Source: Lachnospiraceae bacterium (lineage in GTDB: Bacteria > Bacillota > Clostridia > Lachnospirales > Lachnospiraceae). From it: a stretch of 53,615 bases of DNA. This document shows positions 8,188 through 18,237 of the stretch, piece by piece. Position 1 is the stretch's first letter. Every line of letters starts with the position of its first letter. Location of the stretch: NCBI GenBank assembly GCA_017558145.1, contig JAFYWF010000091.1:1-53615 (forward strand), read 5' to 3'. The translations under genes were made by a program, and so were the position numbers. A model generated the notes under the pieces. That model was not told the DNA's origin, did no database searches, and saw only the letters and a list, made by a program, of their open reading frames with translations.

Positions 8188-9507
8188 TTATATTCTTGCT
8201 ACTACAAAAATATTATAAATAGCTTCAATAGCGGCTTCAAAATCTTCATTCTTAACACCAATGATAATATTTAACTCACTGGAGCCCTGATCAATCATTT
8301 TTACATTTACTTTCGCATGAGCAAGAGCCGAGAAGATTCTTCCGGCAGTACCACGGGTAGATTTCATGCCACGTCCTACTACTGCAATTAAGGCAAGATC
8401 AGCCTCAATATCAATAGTATCAGGTTTGGCCAAACGATGAATTCCTGTTACTACCTGCTGTTCCTTATCCATAAATTCATCTTGATGAACAAATACTGTC
8501 ATAGTATCAATTCCGGATGGAACATGTTCAAAAGAAATACCATTATCTTCAAAAACATTTAATACTTTTCTGCCAAATCCAATTTCTGAGTTCATCATAT
8601 CTTTTTCGATATTGATTGCACAGAAACCTTTTTTTCCTGCAATACCAGTAATTATATATTTGGATTTCTGGCATGTACTTTCTACAATCCAAGTTCCATT
8701 ATCTTCCGGAGCATTGGTATTACGAATATTAATTGGAATACCCTCTTTACGAACCGGGAAAATCGCATCTTCATGTAATACAGTAGCTCCCATGTAAGAA
8801 AGTTCTCGAAGTTCTCTATATGTAATAGTATCAATTCCAACAGGATCCTTAATGATACGAGGATCTACAATTAAAAATCCGGAAACATCTGTCCAGTTTT
8901 CATATACATCTGCATGTACTGCCTGCGCAACGATAGAACCTGTGATATCAGATCCCCCTCTTGAGAAAGTTTTCACTGTTCCATCCGGAAGAGAACCATA
9001 AAATCCAGGAATAACAACTTTATCATGTTTTGCTAATTCCGCTCCAAGAACTGCTTTCGTTCTTTCTTCGTCCCATGTTCCATCTTCCTTAAAGAAAATA
9101 ACCTTTGCCGCATCAATAAATGCAAATCCTAAATAATCTGCCATAATAATTCCGTTTAAATATTCTCCACGGGATGCCGCATAGTTTTCTCCTGCATGTT
9201 TTTTGAAATTTTCTTCAATTGTTTTAAATTCACTATCTAAAGAAAGTTCAAGTCCTAAACCACTAATAATTTCATCATATCTGGCTTTGATATTTTTTAA
9301 TTTACCTTTAAAATCTTCCCCTTCTTCTGCGCTGGCATAACAATCATATAACATATCTGTTACCTTTGTGTCACCATTAAATCTTTTACCTGGTGCAGAA
9401 GGAACCACATATCTTCTGTCTTCTTCTGCTCTTACAATGTCCCCTACTTTTTTAAACTGCTGGGCACTTGCCAAAGAGCTTCCACCAAACTTAACAACTT
9501 TTTTCAT
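8188..9507 (-). CDS. lysC: Aspartate kinase
   Basis: Phosphorylates aspartate, the first step to threonine, lysine and methionine. The start is ATG 9507 (MKKVVKFGGSSLAS), preceded by GGAGGA; the four extra codons of the longer frame contain that ribosome binding site. The 439 residues comprise an amino-acid kinase domain (KFGGSSLAS near 5-13, SRGGSDITGS near 185) and two C-terminal ACT-type regulatory regions (about 300-439). It is the last gene of an operon with an ACT protein, homoserine dehydrogenase and an apgM-like protein, so this isozyme probably serves threonine synthesis and may be feedback inhibited by threonine. No dehydrogenase domain is fused. The symbol is generic; the isozyme type is not proven. 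Confidence 0.94.
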   Translation of the reverse strand: MKKVVKFGGSSLASAQQFKKVGDIVRAEEDRRYVVPSAPGKRFNGDTKVTDMLYDCYASAEEGEDFKGKLKNIKARYDEIISGLGLELSLDSEFKTIEENFKKHAGENYAASRGEYLNGIIMADYLGFAFIDAAKVIFFKEDGTWDEERTKAVLGAELAKHDKVVIPGFYGSLPDGTVKTFSRGGSDITGSIVAQAVHADVYENWTDVSGFLIVDPRIIKDPVGIDTITYRELRELSYMGATVLHEDAIFPVRKEGIPINIRNTNAPEDNGTWIVESTCQKSKYIITGIAGKKGFCAINIEKDMMNSEIGFGRKVLNVFEDNGISFEHVPSGIDTMTVFVHQDEFMDKEQQVVTGIHRLAKPDTIDIEADLALIAVVGRGMKSTRGTAGRIFSALAHAKVNVKMIDQGSSELNIIIGVKNEDFEAAIEAIYNIFVVARI

Positions 9508-9617
9508 AACTTCCTCCACAAATAGCTTATAAACTTCTAGTAAATTAATTTATTTCTATAAGCTATGATAATATAAACATGTTCTATCTTGGATATAGTT
9601 CTACCTTTTACTCAGCT

Positions 9618-10820
9618 TTATCTTTCAAACAGCTTATCAATCAAGGTATATCCTTTTTCAATTTTATTGCCACTTTCCAAGGCATCTTTCTCATTATAGT
9701 CCCACGTTTTATTAATTGCAAGAGTACTATCATACAACAAATACGGTACTTCTCCTGCAGTATGGGTTCTTACTCTGATTGGAGTGGGATGATCCGGTAA
9801 AATCAAGAGTCTAAAATCCTCTTTTCTTTCTTCCAGATTATGTACCAATGGCGCAATCACCTTTTGATCCAAATATTCAATAGCTTCTACTTTTCTTTCT
9901 ACACTACCCTGATGTCCCATTTCATCCGGAGCTTCCACATGAATATAAGCAAAATCATATCCATCTTCCGTCAAAGCTTTTACCGCTGCCATCATCTTTC
10001 CTTCATAATTTGTATGGAGTCCACCATTGGCACCTTCAACATAAGCATTGTCCATACCAGCTCCAACAGCAATTCCTTTTAACAAGTCTACTGCTGAAAT
10101 CATGATGCCTTTTTTTCCGTTTTTTTCATAAAAATCAGACAACATTGGTTTAGTACCTGCTCCCCAAAACCAAATACAATTGGCTGGATTTAATCCCTGC
10201 TCTTTTCGCTTTACATTAATAGGATGATCCTTTAAGACATCATAACTTCTTTTCATCATATCTCGAAGCACTTCATCCTCAGGTAAATACTGTCCTATGA
10301 CCTGTTCCAAAACATCATGAGGAGGTGTCAACTCTACCACATGTCCCTTTTCCCAAATCAGACAATGACGATAACTTGTGCCCGGGTATAAGGAATACCC
10401 TTGGGGTATTAACTCTCTCTTTACAACTTCTATTAACTGAGCTGCTTCTTCGGTGCTGATTTCCCCTGAACTATGGTCTAAAATAGTTCTATTTTCAAAC
10501 TCACCATCCTCTTCTGAAATAGTAACTACATTACAACGAAGCGCAATGTCATCTTCTTTCATAGAAACCCCAATACTAAGAGCTTCCAGCGGAGATCTAC
10601 CGGAATAATACACCTTTGGATCATATCCCATGACAGAAAGATTCGCAGTATCAGATCCCGGAGCCATTCCTTCCGGTACAGTATGTACAAGACCAATCTC
10701 TCCTTTTTTGCTTAAATGTTCCATCATTGGTGTATTAGCGAATTCTAACGGCGTTTTATTATTCAAAGCCTCAATGGGCTCATCTGCCATTCCATCTCCT
10801 AACACAATAATATATTTCAT
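9618..10820 (-). CDS. ApgM-family (cofactor-independent phosphoglycerate mutase-like) protein, candidate homoserine kinase replacement
   Basis: A 400-residue alkaline-phosphatase-superfamily enzyme. It has the N-terminal metal motif VLGDGMAD, the nucleophile-loop region PGSDTANLSVMGYD (about 54-67), PDEMGHQGSVE, and LPDHPTPIRVRTHT near the C-terminus. By family it is annotated as 2,3-bisphosphoglycerate-independent phosphoglycerate mutase, archaeal type. It lies between homoserine dehydrogenase and aspartokinase, where homoserine kinase would be expected, and no ThrB is seen in the window. Comparative genomics has proposed this apgM-like group as a homoserine kinase analogue. I favour that role but cannot exclude a mutase. 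The ribosome binding site AGGAG lies a few bases before the ATG. Confidence 0.85.
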   Translation of the reverse strand: MKYIIVLGDGMADEPIEALNNKTPLEFANTPMMEHLSKKGEIGLVHTVPEGMAPGSDTANLSVMGYDPKVYYSGRSPLEALSIGVSMKEDDIALRCNVVTISEEDGEFENRTILDHSSGEISTEEAAQLIEVVKRELIPQGYSLYPGTSYRHCLIWEKGHVVELTPPHDVLEQVIGQYLPEDEVLRDMMKRSYDVLKDHPINVKRKEQGLNPANCIWFWGAGTKPMLSDFYEKNGKKGIMISAVDLLKGIAVGAGMDNAYVEGANGGLHTNYEGKMMAAVKALTEDGYDFAYIHVEAPDEMGHQGSVERKVEAIEYLDQKVIAPLVHNLEERKEDFRLLILPDHPTPIRVRTHTAGEVPYLLYDSTLAINKTWDYNEKDALESGNKIEKGYTLIDKLFER

Positions 10821-10951
10821 AATTTATCTCCTCATGCTTTCAAAAAATACAAATCATCTTTTCATTCTTTTGTAAAAGCATATTTGAATTTTAAAATTCC
10901 AAAACCTTAAAATCCTCTTACAATTATTTCAAAACACTTGCAAATTTTACC

Positions 10952-12154
10952 TTAAAATTCCACACGAATTCTTGTAATCATCTCCGGAAGCTGTTCCACC
11001 TTGTCCGCAAATTCTTTTTCTGTCATTACTTCTGTCACAAAACCAAATTCGCCGTCTACAACTTGAATTTTTTCAATATATCCAAACAAAGCTGCTGCTT
11101 TATCTGCTCCTTCTTCCTTAACTCTTACAAAGAATTTTTTGGAAGAATTCTGATAATCTTTTAACTTAAGTACTTCTTCATCCCAAAGGCAAGTAACTGT
11201 AGTGCCAAGATGTCTTGCAGCATCCACTACGTCTGCCACAACCGCACTGGCTGTTGCAAGCTTACCTGCTCCACGTCCGTAATACATAGAATCACCTAAC
11301 ATATTTCCACGTACAAATACAGCATTAAACACATCACTTACGCAAAACAGCGGGTGTTCCTGACTAATCATACAAGGTGCAACCATTGCTACATAGCCAT
11401 CATCTTCATCTTTACTCATAGCCAATAATTTAATTGATTTATTTAATGCTTTCGCATATTTAAAGTCCACAGAAGTAATTTTTGTAATTCCTTCCGTATA
11501 AATATCTTCATACTTTACATACTTTCCAGTCATTAATGAAGAAAGAATCGCAATTTTTCTACAAGCATCATGTCCTTCTACATCTGCTTCCGGATTACGC
11601 TCTGCATATCCCTTTTCCTGAGCCTCTTTTAAAACATCTTCAAAATCTGCTCCTTCTTTGTCCATTTTCGTAAGAATATAATTGGTTGTACCATTTAAGA
11701 TTCCATGAATGGACTCAATTTTTTCAGCAGTAAGAGAACTATTCATAGGACGGATGATAGGAATTCCACCACCAACACTGGCTTCAAAGAAATAATTACA
11801 TTTATTTTCTTTTGCTAATTTTAATAATTCCGGACCATGAGCTGCCACCAATTCTTTGTTGGATGTACATACGCTCTTTCCAGCCATAAGCGCTCTCTTA
11901 GAAAACGTATATGCAGGCTCTACACCACCCATAGTTTCACAAACTACAGATACCTCCGGATCGTCTAAAATAACATTCACGTCATGAACAACCTTATCTT
12001 CATAAGGATCTCCCGGAAAATCTCTCAAATCTAAAATATATTTTACATTCAGCTCATTGCCGGCACGAGAAGTAATTTTATCTTTATTTTTCTCTAAAAC
12101 CTCTACTACGCCACTTCCGACTGTGCCATATCCTAATACTGCTACCTGAACCAT
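10952..12154 (-). CDS. hom: Homoserine dehydrogenase
   Basis: Reduces aspartate semialdehyde to homoserine. The 400 residues begin with the NAD(P)-binding Rossmann motif VLGYGTVGSG (6-15). The catalytic domain has the family signature region GILNGTTNYILTKM, then AERNPEADVEGHDACRK with substrate-binding acidic residues. A C-terminal ACT-like regulatory part (about 310-400) suggests threonine feedback control. It is the second gene of the threonine operon, 18 bases after the ACT protein gene. A 131-base gap separates it from the apgM-like gene. Confidence 0.96.
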   Translation of the reverse strand: MVQVAVLGYGTVGSGVVEVLEKNKDKITSRAGNELNVKYILDLRDFPGDPYEDKVVHDVNVILDDPEVSVVCETMGGVEPAYTFSKRALMAGKSVCTSNKELVAAHGPELLKLAKENKCNYFFEASVGGGIPIIRPMNSSLTAEKIESIHGILNGTTNYILTKMDKEGADFEDVLKEAQEKGYAERNPEADVEGHDACRKIAILSSLMTGKYVKYEDIYTEGITKITSVDFKYAKALNKSIKLLAMSKDEDDGYVAMVAPCMISQEHPLFCVSDVFNAVFVRGNMLGDSMYYGRGAGKLATASAVVADVVDAARHLGTTVTCLWDEEVLKLKDYQNSSKKFFVRVKEEGADKAAALFGYIEKIQVVDGEFGFVTEVMTEKEFADKVEQLPEMITRIRVEF

Positions 12155-12172
12155 TATCTATTCCTCCAAAAT

Positions 12173-12616
12173 TTATTCTTTCGCTAAAATTTTAACCTGG
12201 TGTACTCCATTTTGATTCTCCAATACATCCAGCATGTGTGAAATATCACCCGTAGTTTGTAACACTTGAACACTGATACTTAGAGCTGCAATTCCATTGA
12301 TTGGAATACTTTGATGTATGGTCAAAATATTGGCCCCAAAATCTGCAATACTCTTTAACACTTCAGAAAGAACTCCCGGTTCATCATCTATGTTAAAAGT
12401 CATGGTAAGTGTTATTCCCTGAGCATTATCATGAAATTGAAAAATATCGTCCTTATATTTATAAAAAGAACTTCTGCTGATTCCGACTTTATCTACTGCC
12501 TCTTGTATGGTTAAAGCCTTTCTGGTTTCCATCAATTTTTTAGCTTCAATCACCTTCAACAAAACCTCGGGAACTGCTTTTTCTTTCACGACAAAATATT
12601 TTGTTGTTTCTTTCAT
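12173..12616 (-). CDS. ACT-domain regulator, UPF0735/PheB-like
   Basis: A 147-residue protein with an N-terminal helix-turn-helix-like segment (KALTIQEAVDKVGISRSSFY, about 31-50) and a C-terminal ACT domain (about 72-147) that likely binds an amino acid. The family member next to homoserine dehydrogenase is commonly called PheB, but its function is unproven. The start is ATG 12616 (MKETTKYFVVKEKAV). The longer open frame up to 12664 runs through the predicted promoter, so it cannot be translated from that transcript. The ribosome binding site (GGTG) is weak. It is the first gene of the operon and a plausible threonine-responsive regulator. Confidence 0.88.
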   Translation of the reverse strand: MKETTKYFVVKEKAVPEVLLKVIEAKKLMETRKALTIQEAVDKVGISRSSFYKYKDDIFQFHDNAQGITLTMTFNIDDEPGVLSEVLKSIADFGANILTIHQSIPINGIAALSISVQVLQTTGDISHMLDVLENQNGVHQVKILAKE

Positions 12617-12635
12617 TTTTTTCACCAATCTATTT

Positions 12636-12664
12636 TTTATACAAATGTCATAGCTTATTGTCAA
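12636..12664 (-). promoter_or_regulatory. Promoter of the ACT-hom-apgM-lysC operon
   Basis: On the minus strand: TTGACA (12664-12659), 17-bp spacer, TATAAA (12641-12636), placing the start about 13 bases before ATG 12616. No T-box or riboswitch fits in such a short leader. Confidence 0.8.
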
Positions 12665-12768
12665 ACTTTTCTATCTTAAAAATTTATCATCAGCCTTGTT
12701 TTTCGTATGCAAACATTTGTGTTTCCACGAAAGATATTCTATCATATTGATTATATACCCGCAACACG

Positions 12769-12804
12769 AAAATAAATTGTACTTAGATAAGTACAATTTA
12801 TTTT
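12769..12804 (-). terminator. Terminator of glyA
   Basis: Perfect 16-bp stem AAAATAAATTGTACTT / AAGTACAATTTATTTT with a 4-base loop, 9 bases after the glyA stop. The T-rich arm itself supplies the U tract. Confidence 0.85.
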
Positions 12805-12812
12805 CAATAATC

Positions 12813-14048
12813 TTATAGCGGATATTTTTCTGTCAATTCTTTTACGATTGCTTTCGCATCTTCTATTTTTGCTTCTCCGTATTTTACTACCAAAGAAATA
12901 GCCTCTGCAATTCTGTCCATATCTTCTGTGTTCATTCCACGAGTCGTAACTGCAGGTGTACCTAAACGAATACCACTTGTTACAAATGGAGATTTTGGAT
13001 CGTTTGGAATCGTGTTTTTATTAGCTGTAATGTGTGCCTGATCTAATAATTTTTCCACTTCTTTACCGGTTAAGTTAAAAGGTGTTAAATCCATTAACAT
13101 CAAATGGTTATCTGTACCATCGGAAACAATCTTGATTCCTCTATCCTGTAATCCTTTACAAAGAGCCTGTGCATTATCAATAATACCTTTCTGATATACT
13201 TTGAACTCTTCACTTAACGCTTCCTTGAAACATACTGCTTTTGCTGCAATCACATGCATTAAAGGACCACCTTGTGTTCCAGGGAAGATTGCTTTATTAA
13301 AATTATATTTTTCATTAGCTTCTTTATTAGCAAGAATCAAACCACCTCTTGGCCCACGAAGTGTTTTATGAGTTGTAGTTGTAACTACATCTGCATAAGG
13401 CATTGGACTAGGATGAAGACCTGCTGCCACAAGACCTGCAATATGAGCCATATCTACCATTAATACAGCGCCTACTTCATCTGCCACTTCTCTGAATTTC
13501 TTGAAATCAATGGTTCTCGCATACGCAGAAGCACCTGCAATAATCATTTTTGGTTTTGCTTCTAATGCAATTCTTCTTAACTCATCATAATCAATGAACC
13601 CTTCGTCATTTACTCCATAAGGAACTACATTGAAGTATTTACCGGATAAGTTTACCGGACTTCCATGTGTTAAATGTCCGCCATGATCAAGGTTCATACC
13701 CATAATAGTGTCCCCTGGATTTAAAATCGCAAACTGAACAGCCATATTAGCCTGTGCACCGGAATGTGGCTGAACATTAGCGTAATCGCAGCCAAATAAC
13801 TCTTTTGCACGTTCAATAGCAAGATTTTCTACTTCATCCACACACTGGCATCCGCCATAATATCTTTTTGCCGGATAACCTTCTGCATATTTGTTGGTAA
13901 GTGGACTTCCCATTGCAGCCATAACTGCTTTACTTACCCAGTTTTCAGAAGCAATCAACTCGATGTGATCGTTCTGTCTGTTCTGCTCTTTCACAATCGC
14001 CTCTGCAATTTCAGGATCCACTGCTTTAATTTCATCAAATGAATACAT
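12813..14048 (-). CDS. glyA: Serine hydroxymethyltransferase
   Basis: PLP enzyme converting serine and tetrahydrofolate to glycine and methylene-THF. The 411 residues are the usual length. Recognisable motifs are [12 protein letters not shown], the substrate/PLP region [23 protein letters not shown] (about 198-210), and the PLP lysine in [14 protein letters not shown] (K228). It is a single gene with its own terminator, upstream of the threonine operon on the same strand and linked to it functionally through glycine/serine/threonine metabolism. Confidence 0.97.
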   Translation of the reverse strand: MYSFDEIKAVDPEIAEAIVKEQNRQNDHIELIASENWVSKAVMAAMGSPLTNKYAEGYPAKRYYGGCQCVDEVENLAIERAKELFGCDYANVQPHSGAQANMAVQFAILNPGDTIMGMNLDHGGHLTHGSPVNLSGKYFNVVPYGVNDEGFIDYDELRRIALEAKPKMIIAGASAYARTIDFKKFREVADEVGAVLMVDMAHIAGLVAAGLHPSPMPYADVVTTTTHKTLRGPRGGLILANKEANEKYNFNKAIFPGTQGGPLMHVIAAKAVCFKEALSEEFKVYQKGIIDNAQALCKGLQDRGIKIVSDGTDNHLMLMDLTPFNLTGKEVEKLLDQAHITANKNTIPNDPKSPFVTSGIRLGTPAVTTRGMNTEDMDRIAEAISLVVKYGEAKIEDAKAIVKELTEKYPL

Positions 14049-14137
14049 AATTAAAATCTACCTTTCATCATCCTCATATTTTTAAGAAGTATACTCTCAT
14101 ACTTCCTCAAATCCCACTTTAATTTCATCTAAAATTC

Positions 14138-14161
14138 AAGGTTGGAGTTATCTCCAACCTT
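14138..14161 (-). terminator. Hairpin after the Na/Pi transporter gene
   Basis: Perfect 10-bp stem AAGGTTGGAG / CTCCAACCTT with a 4-base loop, 10 bases past the stop. The U tract is weak (GAATTTT). Confidence 0.7.
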
Positions 14162-14171
14162 GGCTATTTTC

Positions 14172-15938
14172 CTATGGCAACATATATTTTTCTCTTAAAG
14201 ATCTGTAATTCTTCTTATACTGTTCGTTATCATGTTTTAAATCTACTACATAGCTATGTGTTTCATATTCATCGGCATCAACTTCTGCTACACATACTGC
14301 AACATTAGAACAATGATCTGCCACACGTTTATAGCTTGTAATAATTTCAGAATGAACGAATCCTAATTCAATGGTACATTTTCCTTTTTGCAATCTCTTA
14401 ATATGGCGCTGTTTTAATTCGCCTTTTAATTTGGAAACTACATCTCTTAAAGGTTCCATTTCAATTACTTTGTTTGCATCTTCATGCTGGAATGCCAATA
14501 CAGCAAGTTCAACTGTTGCTTTTACAGCTTCTGAATAAATTGCCAATTCTTCCACTGCTTTTTTGGAGAATTCCATTTCTTTTTCAAACATTTCTTTTGC
14601 AGATCTCATTACCACAAATGCATGGTCCGAAATTCTTTCAAAATCATTTAAACACTGTAAAATAATAGAAACACTGTGGTTATCTTTTTCTGCCATTTGT
14701 TTCTGACCAAGTTTTACTAAGTAACTTCCTAAAATATCTTCGTAACGGTCAATTTCGTTTTCCAAATGAACAACACGTTCTGCCTTAACTTCATCATAGG
14801 AAGAAACTAACTCCATAGCTAAATCAAAGGATTCTTTACATAATTCAGCCATATGTCTTGCAACCTGACGGCTATGTTCTACCGCAAGACCCGGTTTATC
14901 TAAGAAACGAACGTCCAATAATCTGAAATCTTTATCTGCTTCTGTTTCAATCACTTCTACAACATCATCTTTAATCGTAAGACAAGCTAATTTTTCCAAA
15001 AGTCCTGAAGCCGGCAATAAAATAATCGTAGCAAAAACGTTAAATACTGTATGCAGAACCGCAATACCGGCAGCATTTGCAGCAGTTGGTAAGAACGCGA
15101 AACCAATGATCGCATTAATAGCATAGAAAAGTACCATAAATACAACGGTTCCAACAAGGTTAAAGTATAAATGTACCAAAGAAGCTCTTCTCGCATTCTT
15201 ACTTGCACCAATACCGGATAATAATGCAGTTACACAAGTACCAATGTTTTGTCCCATAATAATGGGAAGTGCTGTAGAATAACTTACTGCACCTGTGACA
15301 CAAAGCGCCTGTAAAATACCGACAGAAGCGGAAGATGACTGAATCACTGCTGTTAATACAGCACCAGCGATTAATCCCAGAATTGGATTACTAAACATCA
15401 ATAAAATATTGGTAAATTCCGGTACATTTGCCAATGGTTTTACAGCACTACTCATAGTATCCATACCAAACATCAAGATAGCGAACCCTACCAAAATCAT
15501 ACCCATATCTTTTTTCTTCTCTTTTTTAGAGAACATCAAAAAAGCCACACCAATAATAGCTAATACAGGAGAAAACGAAGTTGGCTTCAACAATTTCATA
15601 AATAAATTGCTACTTTCAATTCCACTCAAACTTAAAATCCAGGAAGTCATGGTGGTACCAATATTAGCACCCATAATAATATTGACTGCCTGAGCTAATT
15701 TCATAACGCCGGAGTTTACGAAACCTACTACCATAACTGTAGTAGCTGAAGATGACTGAATTACCGCAGTAACACCTGCACCTAATAACACAGCCTTTAT
15801 CTTGTTAGAGGTAAGTTTTTCCAAAAACGTTTCCATTCGTCCACCTGATGCGTTAGAAAGACCATCCCCCATAAGGCTCATTCCATATAAGAATAACGCC
15901 AAACCACCAACCATGTTTAAAACACCAAAAATATCCAT
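14172..15938 (-). CDS. Na+/phosphate cotransporter family protein with C-terminal PhoU-like domain
   Basis: Membrane protein with two Na/Pi-cotransporter repeats, each with the QSSSA signature (VIQSSSATTVMV near 66 and VIQSSSASVGIL near 208), about eight membrane helices, and a soluble PhoU-type helical domain (about 345-570). Relatives are called NptA/YjbB; export or import of phosphate, or another anion, cannot be decided from sequence. The start is ATG 15938 (MDIFGVLNMVGG) with AGGAGGA 4 bases upstream; that site lies inside the longer frame starting at 15956. There is no pst operon nearby. Confidence 0.9.
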   Translation of the reverse strand: MDIFGVLNMVGGLALFLYGMSLMGDGLSNASGGRMETFLEKLTSNKIKAVLLGAGVTAVIQSSSATTVMVVGFVNSGVMKLAQAVNIIMGANIGTTMTSWILSLSGIESSNLFMKLLKPTSFSPVLAIIGVAFLMFSKKEKKKDMGMILVGFAILMFGMDTMSSAVKPLANVPEFTNILLMFSNPILGLIAGAVLTAVIQSSSASVGILQALCVTGAVSYSTALPIIMGQNIGTCVTALLSGIGASKNARRASLVHLYFNLVGTVVFMVLFYAINAIIGFAFLPTAANAAGIAVLHTVFNVFATIILLPASGLLEKLACLTIKDDVVEVIETEADKDFRLLDVRFLDKPGLAVEHSRQVARHMAELCKESFDLAMELVSSYDEVKAERVVHLENEIDRYEDILGSYLVKLGQKQMAEKDNHSVSIILQCLNDFERISDHAFVVMRSAKEMFEKEMEFSKKAVEELAIYSEAVKATVELAVLAFQHEDANKVIEMEPLRDVVSKLKGELKQRHIKRLQKGKCTIELGFVHSEIITSYKRVADHCSNVAVCVAEVDADEYETHSYVVDLKHDNEQYKKNYRSLREKYMLP

Positions 15939-16065
15939 GTTTTCCTCCTGCCCCAAAGGCTAGCTTTTGTATTTTTTATTAAGAGATCCCAAATACGTGT
16001 TTTTATATCTATACTTTTCGTTCTATCTTAATTTATACTTTGATCTCTATCATACCATATTTTCT

Positions 16066-17016
16066 TTAATAGATAAAGTGTACTTTTTCTCCTAAATCAG
16101 ATACTGTAATTTTACTGGCCTGAGTTTTTACCTCTCCATCTGTCTGTACCCACATAGGTTTTTTTACTTCTATCACAGCTTTTTTAGCTCTTAGCATAGT
16201 AATTTCTTTAAATCTTGTATGTTTTCCATCATAAGCCGTAGGTAAAATTCGTAACAACTTTAATTTTGCTACATTAGATGCTACACATAAATCTACCATA
16301 CCATCATTAGTTTCGGCATTTGGACAAAAATTAAATCCTCCCCCTTGATAATGGTGAACCATGGTTGCTGTCAAAAACATCTTCTGAAACACAAATTCTT
16401 TTGCATCATCTAAAACAATTTTGCAATCCACCATTTCTGATTGAACAATTTGTTTTAAAGCAATTCCCAAATACACCAATTTTCCAAGCTTCAATTTATT
16501 AAGAACTGTTTTTAATTTTGATTTCGCAACTTCTTCACAAACAGCTGCATCAAATCCAATACCACAGCCTACCATAAATCTTCGATCCGGTACCTGTACC
16601 TCTTTTCCTTTCAGGAAAGCCTTGTCATAATGTACCAACCCCATATCCATATATATTTCTTTTTCTGCTTTTAAAATAGCATTCAATGCTTCTTCCGGAT
16701 TTTTACCGATTCCCATATCCCTTGCCAAATCATTGCTGGAACCGGTAGGAATATAGCTGATAACCACCTTTGCAAAATCTTTAATTCCTTGAATCGCTTC
16801 ATTCATCGTTCCATCTCCACCTAAAATGACCAAATGAACCTTATCTTTCACACTTTTAGATGTTAACTCATGTACAATCTCTTCTACCTGCCCTGCTGCC
16901 TTAGAAAAACGTACCTGGTAAGAAACTGCTTTTTCATCCAATACCTTTTTTACACGTTCCCAATAGGTTGCTCCTACACCTGTTTTAGATGCCGGATTTA
17001 CAATAAAATAATACAT
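16066..17016 (-). CDS. Diacylglycerol/lipid kinase family protein (YegS/DagK-like)
   Basis: Soluble lipid kinase with a diacylglycerol kinase catalytic domain. The start is ATG 17016 (MYYFIVNPASKTG), following GAGGAAG; the upstream in-frame ATG at 17043 would include that site. The ATP-binding GGDGTMNEA is at 66-74, followed by PTGSSNDLARDMG, the family's substrate-site signature. The C-terminal domain is the usual beta-sandwich. At 316 residues it has the length of the family. It is followed by the Na/Pi transporter on the same strand, and the exact lipid substrate is unknown. Confidence 0.9.
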   Translation of the reverse strand: MYYFIVNPASKTGVGATYWERVKKVLDEKAVSYQVRFSKAAGQVEEIVHELTSKSVKDKVHLVILGGDGTMNEAIQGIKDFAKVVISYIPTGSSNDLARDMGIGKNPEEALNAILKAEKEIYMDMGLVHYDKAFLKGKEVQVPDRRFMVGCGIGFDAAVCEEVAKSKLKTVLNKLKLGKLVYLGIALKQIVQSEMVDCKIVLDDAKEFVFQKMFLTATMVHHYQGGGFNFCPNAETNDGMVDLCVASNVAKLKLLRILPTAYDGKHTRFKEITMLRAKKAVIEVKKPMWVQTDGEVKTQASKITVSDLGEKVHFIY

Positions 17017-17122
17017 CTTTCTTCCTCTTTCGTTTCTTTCCACATAGATTACTCTAATGTATTTTATTTTAACTATTTTATAACACGACTGATAACAACC
17101 ATGTTCATTTCCTAATTATTTT

Positions 17123-18148
17123 TTAATTAAACTTAAAAAATCTTCTACAAATCTTGTATCCTTCCATTGAAATTCGACGTCCGCTTTTTCCGGGAAGATT
17201 TGTACACTGTCCTAACAATCCATATCTTAATTTTCTAAAAATTCCTGCATCCTGCTCTTTAATATAATTCCATAACTCTTTTTTCTTTTCCAAAGATTCT
17301 TCTGTATTAGCACGAATCAAGAGAATGGAAGATACTGTTGTTACAATATCTAAATAATTTAACATATACTGCTTACACTTACGATTAGAATAAATTAACT
17401 GTTTCCTTTCCAGCACATAATCCATCATCATTTTATTAACACGGAGTTGTTGATCTATTCTTCCAATCATAATCTTTTCATTTACAGACTGATCTTCCCT
17501 GCCAATATAATAACGATAGAAATTTACATCCATGTAATACATATGCTTCACATATGGTAACGGCTTGTAAACAAAAATATTATCCACATAAAAAGTGTGC
17601 TCCGGCAATTCTAATCCACATTCTCTCAGTAATCCTGTACGATAAATCACGGAATGCATCAAAATATACTGACCTTTATGGAAATGCTTTACATCTTTCC
17701 ATTCAAATACCCTTCCTTCAGGAATGGCATGTTTGTAACGCATGACCTTTCCACGTTTTTCGCCTTCTTTTTCATAAACAAAATTACTGATAAACATATC
17801 AATCATTTGTCCGCTTTTAATTAATTCACGTAACTTATCTAAAATAGCATCATAAGCTTCTTCTTTTACCCAATCATCACTATCCACTACCTTAAAAAAC
17901 AAACCACTGGCGTTTGCAATCCCGGCATTTACTGCAGAACCATGACCACCGTTAGGTTTATGCACAGCTTTTACAATGGATGGATATTTTCTAGCGTATT
18001 CATCTGCAATGGCTGCTGTATTATCTTTTGAACCATCATTTACAACGATGATTTCAACATCTTCTCCACCTTTTAATAATGATTCAATGCATTTTCTCAT
18101 ATATTCCTGAGAATTAAAGCAGGGAATCGTAACAGATAACAATTTCAT
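17123..18148 (-). CDS. Family 2 glycosyltransferase
   Basis: A 341-residue GT-A fold enzyme with VTIPCFNSQEYM at the start, NDGSKDNT (37-44) for nucleotide-sugar binding and the DxD metal motif in VDSDDW (89-93). The second half is acceptor-specific and has no membrane segment I can support. It probably adds a sugar to an envelope lipid or polysaccharide. The neighbouring lipid kinase gene downstream on the same strand hints at glycolipid synthesis, which is an inference. Confidence 0.9.
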   Translation of the reverse strand: MKLLSVTIPCFNSQEYMRKCIESLLKGGEDVEIIVVNDGSKDNTAAIADEYARKYPSIVKAVHKPNGGHGSAVNAGIANASGLFFKVVDSDDWVKEEAYDAILDKLRELIKSGQMIDMFISNFVYEKEGEKRGKVMRYKHAIPEGRVFEWKDVKHFHKGQYILMHSVIYRTGLLRECGLELPEHTFYVDNIFVYKPLPYVKHMYYMDVNFYRYYIGREDQSVNEKIMIGRIDQQLRVNKMMMDYVLERKQLIYSNRKCKQYMLNYLDIVTTVSSILLIRANTEESLEKKKELWNYIKEQDAGIFRKLRYGLLGQCTNLPGKSGRRISMEGYKICRRFFKFN

Positions 18149-18237
18149 GATTACCTCTCATTTCTTCTTTCACAAAGGAAACTCATATAATAATATATTA
18201 ACGTCTTACATTCCTAGAAAATTTACTTTTACTCATT

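Noticed and set aside
12617..12664. Upstream start of the ACT-domain gene
   Set aside because: The segment is occupied by the operon promoter.
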